The position numbers and the translations under genes are program-made. Below are positions 59,711 through 64,000 of a stretch of 64,000 nt of DNA, one piece after another. Position 1 is the stretch's first letter. Each line of letters starts with the position of its first letter. Origin of the DNA: Trametopsis cervina (lineage: Eukaryota > Basidiomycota > Agaricomycetes > Polyporales > Irpicaceae). The stretch lies in NCBI GenBank assembly GCA_022385755.1, contig MU278389.1, forward strand, positions 65,775 to 129,774, written 5' to 3'. The notes beneath the pieces are model-generated. The model had not been told where the DNA came from. It searched no databases and saw only the letters and a list, made by a program, of their open reading frames with translations.

Positions 59711-60607
59711 CTATCTTGCAGCATATACATCCGCAGCCTCTTCTTTCCCCACTGCCTCCCGGACATTTCTGGACCAATCCGTAACCACGGAATGAGGAAG
59801 ACCGAACCGTGCCTTCCGGTGCCTCCTCGCGTCTGCCATGCGCGGGGTGCTCGACATAGGCATATGAGAATAGAACACATCTTCCGCACTTGGGAGCGTC
59901 GGGCTGTCCACACCGGGTTGCGGTCTCTTCTGTCGGATCGAGGGAATGTCAATCGCAGCGAGGGTGTCTTCTAGGTCTTTCAATATGTCGAGTCCTCCGT
60001 CTTCGATACGGCATGAGATGGATTTACGCCATGCATCTTCCTCCTGTTCCGGGTATCCGAAGGGTTTGTTCATGCCCCAGCTTCCGCTGCCCTCGGCCTC
60101 GTCCATGAAGAAGCCAAGCTCAGCGCTCTCGTCCCGCTTGGGGAGAGCACCCATTCCGTCGAACATCGACCCGTCCGGGAGGAACAATCCAGTAAATCCA
60201 AGACCGACGTGTGAGGAACTGGGATCGGCGTTGCGCGTAGTAGTGTACTGCATCGGAGTATGAGCTAGTGATGGGCTAGACATTGTAGAGGTGAGGGACA
60301 GGTGCAGCAGAGATGGCGTGCCAGGTGCGCTCAACACCGGAGGTGTAGAAAACCGAGAGATCGCCGAGGGACGAGTAGGCGTGGGCGGTGGTGAGTAGGC
60401 CAAGTACTCTGTGACGTCCAACCCAGAGGATTGCATCGAGCTAGACTCATAAGACCAGGATGAGACTCCTTCAATGTCGTTCAGAGTGTTCTGGACAGGA
60501 GCACGGGCCTCCATGGTGTCGACCTTCGTCGGAACAAGCTCCTCCATTTGCACGGCCGTAAAGGTCAGCCCAGGCCAAAGTCCAATGAAGCCTTGATCGC
60601 TGAACAT
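59711..60607 (-). CDS. Ser/Pro-rich protein of unknown function
   Basis: A single uninterrupted frame of 298 aa from 60607. Not recognised. It is Ser/Thr/Pro-rich with short patches such as YSPPPTPTRPSAISRFSTPP, then FTGLFLPDGSMFDGMGALPKRDE, an acidic DILKDLEDTLAAIDIPSIRQKR segment, and a basic C-terminus (RRHRKARFGLPHSVVTDWSRNVREAV). There is no signal peptide. The Pro/Ser-directed SP and TP sites suggest a phosphorylated regulatory protein, but that is inference. An alternative Met (MEELV) lies 20 residues in. Confidence 0.6.
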   Translation of the reverse strand: MFSDQGFIGLWPGLTFTAVQMEELVPTKVDTMEARAPVQNTLNDIEGVSSWSYESSSMQSSGLDVTEYLAYSPPPTPTRPSAISRFSTPPVLSAPGTPSLLHLSLTSTMSSPSLAHTPMQYTTTRNADPSSSHVGLGFTGLFLPDGSMFDGMGALPKRDESAELGFFMDEAEGSGSWGMNKPFGYPEQEEDAWRKSISCRIEDGGLDILKDLEDTLAAIDIPSIRQKRPQPGVDSPTLPSAEDVFYSHMPMSSTPRMADARRHRKARFGLPHSVVTDWSRNVREAVGKEEAADVYAAR

Positions 60608-61273
60608 GTTGAGAGTTTACGACGCCTAGGTGAATGAATGAATAAGTGCTTGGAGGGCCACGACGGGGCAGTAAATAGCGGATGAGGAGGGCTACAGGTA
60701 CCAAAAGAGAGTGGGTAGATTGGTACAACGCTGTAGGCGAGTGTACAAGATCAGTCAGAGGCCAGAGTGGTTGTTGAAGATAAGAACGTAGCATCCCAAT
60801 GTCGAGGTCGGCCTCGCCTTTATTCCTACGTCGACTAGTGGCTGGCAGTGGCTGGCAGAATCGTTGTACAAGAGACTTCTAAAGCCAACTAACCAGTCGC
60901 GATCGAAATGTCTGGCCATGAAGTCTGGAGCGTTCTAGCGATGTATATAGGTGAAGCGGCGACAAAAGTGTGGCTCGTCGAAGGAATGCAAAGTTCATGC
61001 ACAGCCGCATGGGAGGGACGTGGGCGGGAGCAGGTTATGGTGAGAAGTAGCACGATGAGATTTATCGAGCCGTACATACAGACGCCGAAAACGCGGCGTG
61101 CGGCGGAGGACCGCAATCCTTGAGCGAAAAACATAACGGAAGCTGCTTAGAGCTACGCTGATACGATGTTGACGACAGGTTAGGACGAGATTAAATTAAT
61201 GTATTTCGTATGCTAACACCGGTTACAAGCTTCGTTGTACACTATGTTCAGGAAGGAAACTAGCGAAACGTGT
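60608..61273. other. Intergenic region
   Basis: About 670 bases between two minus-strand genes. A TATATAG sequence is near 60943; its distance of about 340 bases from the start at 60607 leaves its use uncertain. No gene was recognised. Confidence 0.45.
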
Positions 61274-62560
61274 TCAGTACAGTCGCATAACATCCGTAAC
61301 ACTCCAGTGACGAATGGACGAGTCGTCGCAAGCAGAGTAAATATTGCGACCATCCGATGTAAACTCAACGCCCTTCACCTTATCCCCATGCCCTCGCCAC
61401 TCAGCCAGTAATGATCCAGAATCGCTGTCCCATAGCCGAATCGCACCATCCGACGACCCAGTGCAAACCGCATTCCCCAACGGTGACCATGCAACAACAC
61501 CAACAACGCTCGTCGCATCACCATCCGGCGTCAGTGTATGAAGAAGCGTCCCGGTGTGCGAATCCCAAATCATCGCACTCCCGTCGTCCGACCCAGATAG
61601 CACCTGTTTGTCGTCTTCCGACCATCCAATGGACCAAACAGGACCACCGTGCTCCGCGAGTATCACAAGTGCCTCCCCACTCGCCATATCCCAGATACGA
61701 CACGTCCCGTCTTCAGACCCTGTCATCACCCGATCTCCCGCATGTGACACGGCCACCGTCCACACAGTATTCGCGTGTCCCCTCATATCTACCATCTTCG
61801 CGCCTGTCTCGACAGACCAGATCGTCGCTATCTCCTCCGCGGATGTGACCAAGTGTGCGCCGTCTGGGGTAAACTTGACGTCCTGCACTGGGGCAAGGTG
61901 ACCCGACAGCTCGTGTTTGCAGTGTCCGGTCAACGCATTCCATAGCTTCACCTCGCCGCCCACGGACCCGGAAGCTATCGTTTCTCCGTCAGAGGAGAAC
62001 GCCAGTTTCCACACATCTATATCGTGCGCATCCATGTTCGAGATAACTTTGCCACGTCTGATGATGGTTGAATCTTCCTGAGGAATGTCTTGTGCGGCCC
62101 ATACAAGTATCCTCCCGTCCTCGCCTCCCGACGCGAGATATTTCCCATCCGGAGAGTACACCGTTGTCCACACGAATGCTTCGTGGCGTCCCACGCCTTC
62201 CTCCTGAGACCCGTCGAGGCTGGTGATCAACATCCCAGCCTTTGCATCCCACAGTTGGATCACATCGTCTTCATAGCTCGCCGCAACCTGTGTGCCATCG
62301 GGCGACACCGACATTGACGTCACAGTAACCGGATTTGCATCGCCACCGTTCACTATGGTCAGATGGGCCCACGGCAGCTGCTCGCTGCTCGAGGCGGCAC
62401 ACCCAAGCACAAGACCGCCGTAACGAGCTCGCGCGTCGGTGTCATTGCCTTGATCCGTAACATCGGCGCCAGCGTCGGCTTCTGCGTTGGAATCGGGAAC
62501 AGCATCATTTCCTGTTATCTGCTGGACACGGCGACGATTGATGAGCGTAAGGAGGTCCAA
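61274..62560 (-). CDS. WD40-repeat protein
   Basis: A single-exon frame of 428 aa forming a WD40 beta-propeller. The first 80 or so residues are acidic and low-complexity. Then repeated units end in LWD, VWA, LWN, IWS, IWD, IWD, LWD and HWS, each preceded by an SPDG or SEDGK-like turn (for example VSPDGTQVAASYEDDVIQLW, YSPDGKYLASGGEDGRILVW). About seven or eight blades are visible. Propellers of this kind are platforms for protein complexes; nothing shows a specific partner. The absence of introns stands out against the intron-rich neighbours. The closest characterised class cannot be named from repeats alone. Confidence 0.85.
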   Translation of the reverse strand: MDLLTLINRRRVQQITGNDAVPDSNAEADAGADVTDQGNDTDARARYGGLVLGCAASSSEQLPWAHLTIVNGGDANPVTVTSMSVSPDGTQVAASYEDDVIQLWDAKAGMLITSLDGSQEEGVGRHEAFVWTTVYSPDGKYLASGGEDGRILVWAAQDIPQEDSTIIRRGKVISNMDAHDIDVWKLAFSSDGETIASGSVGGEVKLWNALTGHCKHELSGHLAPVQDVKFTPDGAHLVTSAEEIATIWSVETGAKMVDMRGHANTVWTVAVSHAGDRVMTGSEDGTCRIWDMASGEALVILAEHGGPVWSIGWSEDDKQVLSGSDDGSAMIWDSHTGTLLHTLTPDGDATSVVGVVAWSPLGNAVCTGSSDGAIRLWDSDSGSLLAEWRGHGDKVKGVEFTSDGRNIYSACDDSSIRHWSVTDVMRLY

Positions 62561-62741
62561 TGTTGCAACTATACATTGGCTCTCGTCAGGGACCGGTATA
62601 CGTAAAGTACGCTGCTGATGCTCTAAAGCTCACATTTATCGCTGTCTACTCGTATCTTCGGCTGGACCATCTTCAGGTGCTCACGGAAATCTTCTGGTGG
62701 GCTTCCCTCCTAGGCTCGTGGTCAGCATTGCCCCACGAGAA

Positions 62742-63973
62742 TCAAATTATGAATCCGCATACTGGGAACAGGGAGTATACGTCTCCATGACATGCGATGG
62801 CCATCGCAGCATCCGAGTTCTTATAGGCTTGTCAGAGCTGTCAGGACAGTAAGATCGATAGAAATACTCACCTCGAGAAGGTAGTCAAGAAGGATATCTA
62901 CCCAGCTGTGCGCCTGCGTCCTGTCAGTCTCTCGTCATACAAGGCAACTATCCAATCTTACTGATATCTCTGGCAGGTTTGGCTCGATTACATACTCGTA
63001 CCAATTCTCCGGCACGCTTTCGAGTCCATCCGCGTAGGAGTCGTTCTGCACTTCGACGGAGACTCCCAGCCCGCTTGCGCCTGGTCCGTTACCCGCGTGA
63101 AGTTCGACGGGCGAGTGTGGTTCTGGGGTCCTGCATCGGACCTGGAGGTAGCGTATAAATATTGGCCATCTAGGGGAGCTATCATCAAGCTTCGGTTCCC
63201 GACTTTCCACTCCCGATTGCTGAGTTAGATTGTAGGAAATGTCAAGAGAAACGCCGGCGGATGTTACTACCTGGGATTCGAGCGCGAAGCCGTTTAAGGT
63301 TGACCCCGGACGGGCAGCGGTCATAGCAAACGCAGAAGTCTTGACGAACCCTTGGATCATGATGAGATCACTCCTTCCGATTGCTAGGCGAAGAGGTCCC
63401 GAGCCCGCGACATAATCGTACCAACTGTCGTGGTATTTCTTCATGTACTCAATTAGCCCATAGCTAGTCTCGGTGGTGGTTTCGATGCCGATCTGCGGAA
63501 TATACAGATTGGCACCTCCCTGCTCTGAGAACGTCAACGAGCGGCGAAGGCTTCCTAGAGTATGTCCAGCATCATCCCTAGCATAGTTGATTAGCAACGC
63601 TCAAGGTCCTCATGGATGTCGCTTACCCTGATTGAGGTGAAGTGATAGTCTTGCTTAATAAGCTCTTGCCGTGGTACATGTTGGGGGTCATGTATTGAGT
63701 TGTCGTGAGTACCTCGTTCAATGCTTGAGGTGGTATAGGTTGATGTGAGGGCGGCACACGTTCGCCTTCCACGTTCCGCTGGTTGAGGGCGTCATCGCGG
63801 GTGTACTTGGCCTTGAATACCTCTATGAAGTTGCCCTTTCGGATATATCCAACGTCTCCAATGTTGATCTCGTCAGAGCCGTCGTATCCTTCAGGAAACC
63901 ACAGTGCATATCCCTTGTGGAGGTCCTGCAAGTGCGAAGCGTAAACCTCGCTGATATCCTGTCGAGAGCCCAT
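62742..63973 (-). CDS. Uncharacterised basidiomycete-type protein
   Basis: Start 63973 (MGSRQDISEVY). The first exon has LHKGYALWFPEG and INIGDVGYI. After a splice near 63625 come DDAGHTLGSLRRS and ANLYIPQIG. Then follows ESWYDYV-like KYHDSWYDYVAGSGPLRLAIGRSDLIMIQGFVKTSAFAM, GVSLDISYNLTQQ, and IFIRYLQVRCR. A further splice leads to QAHSWVDILLDYLLE and ENSDAAMAIACHGDVYSL. I know similar proteins from many Agaricomycetes, with the same WxYV..L..G.LxLVTG pattern and the same C-terminal INDYIL..NSDA..AI..HD..W end, but none has a known function. Exon joins in the last part were inferred from that pattern; the first and last exons are the least certain. Confidence 0.6.
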
Positions 63974-64000
63974 GGAAGTAAGGTGAGGCGTATGTGTTTG

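Overview
The window looks like a piece of nuclear genome from a basidiomycete fungus of the class Agaricomycetes. The genes are cut by many short introns (about 50-65 nt, GT-AG). They sit close together on both strands. Several families are typical of this class: a Plavaka-type transposase, a DUF6698-like protein, a DUF6697-like protein, berberine-bridge-type FAD oxidases and multi-copy flavin monooxygenases. The order within the class cannot be settled from the sequence alone.

Layout. 1-13 kb is a gene-dense housekeeping block: the N-terminal half of an ATAD2/Yta7 chromatin ATPase (minus, cut by the window edge), RNA14 (plus), an Hrp1/Nab4-like two-RRM protein (plus), and the large clamp-loader subunit RFC1 (minus, convergent with Hrp1). 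Rna14 and Hrp1 belong to the same mRNA 3'-end cleavage machinery, and here they are direct neighbours on one strand. 13-24.9 kb is a mobile-element region. It holds a DUF6698-like gene divergent from a long, apparently intact Plavaka transposase gene. About 3.5 kb of gene-poor repeat-rich DNA follows, including a duplicated hairpin with covarying stem bases and a long pyrimidine tract.

24.9-33.6 kb carries two tandem FAD/NADPH monooxygenase genes (minus) that were duplicated together with their promoters and a further upstream block. 33.7-37.6 kb has methylthioadenosine phosphorylase (plus) and a conserved-looking unknown protein (minus). 39-44.5 kb has a tandem pair of secreted FAD-linked oxidases with identical intron positions and a shared core promoter. 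45.6-48 kb is a secreted serine carboxypeptidase. 48.6-52.9 kb has a small C2H2 protein and a DUF6697-like protein. 53-54.5 kb is an epoxide-hydrolase-type alpha/beta hydrolase with a signal peptide and a C-terminal KDEL. 55-64 kb has two disordered unknown proteins, a WD40 protein and an uncharacterised basidiomycete-type protein.

The most interesting points are the covarying hairpin repeats at 22.9-23.2 kb, the intact divergent DUF6698/Plavaka pair, the Rna14-Hrp1 neighbourhood, the KDEL-tagged epoxide hydrolase, and the two-step (FMO and FAD-oxidase) tandem duplications. No rRNA, tRNA or CRISPR array was found. Exon limits were read by eye; where the exon lengths sum to a whole number of codons this is stated.
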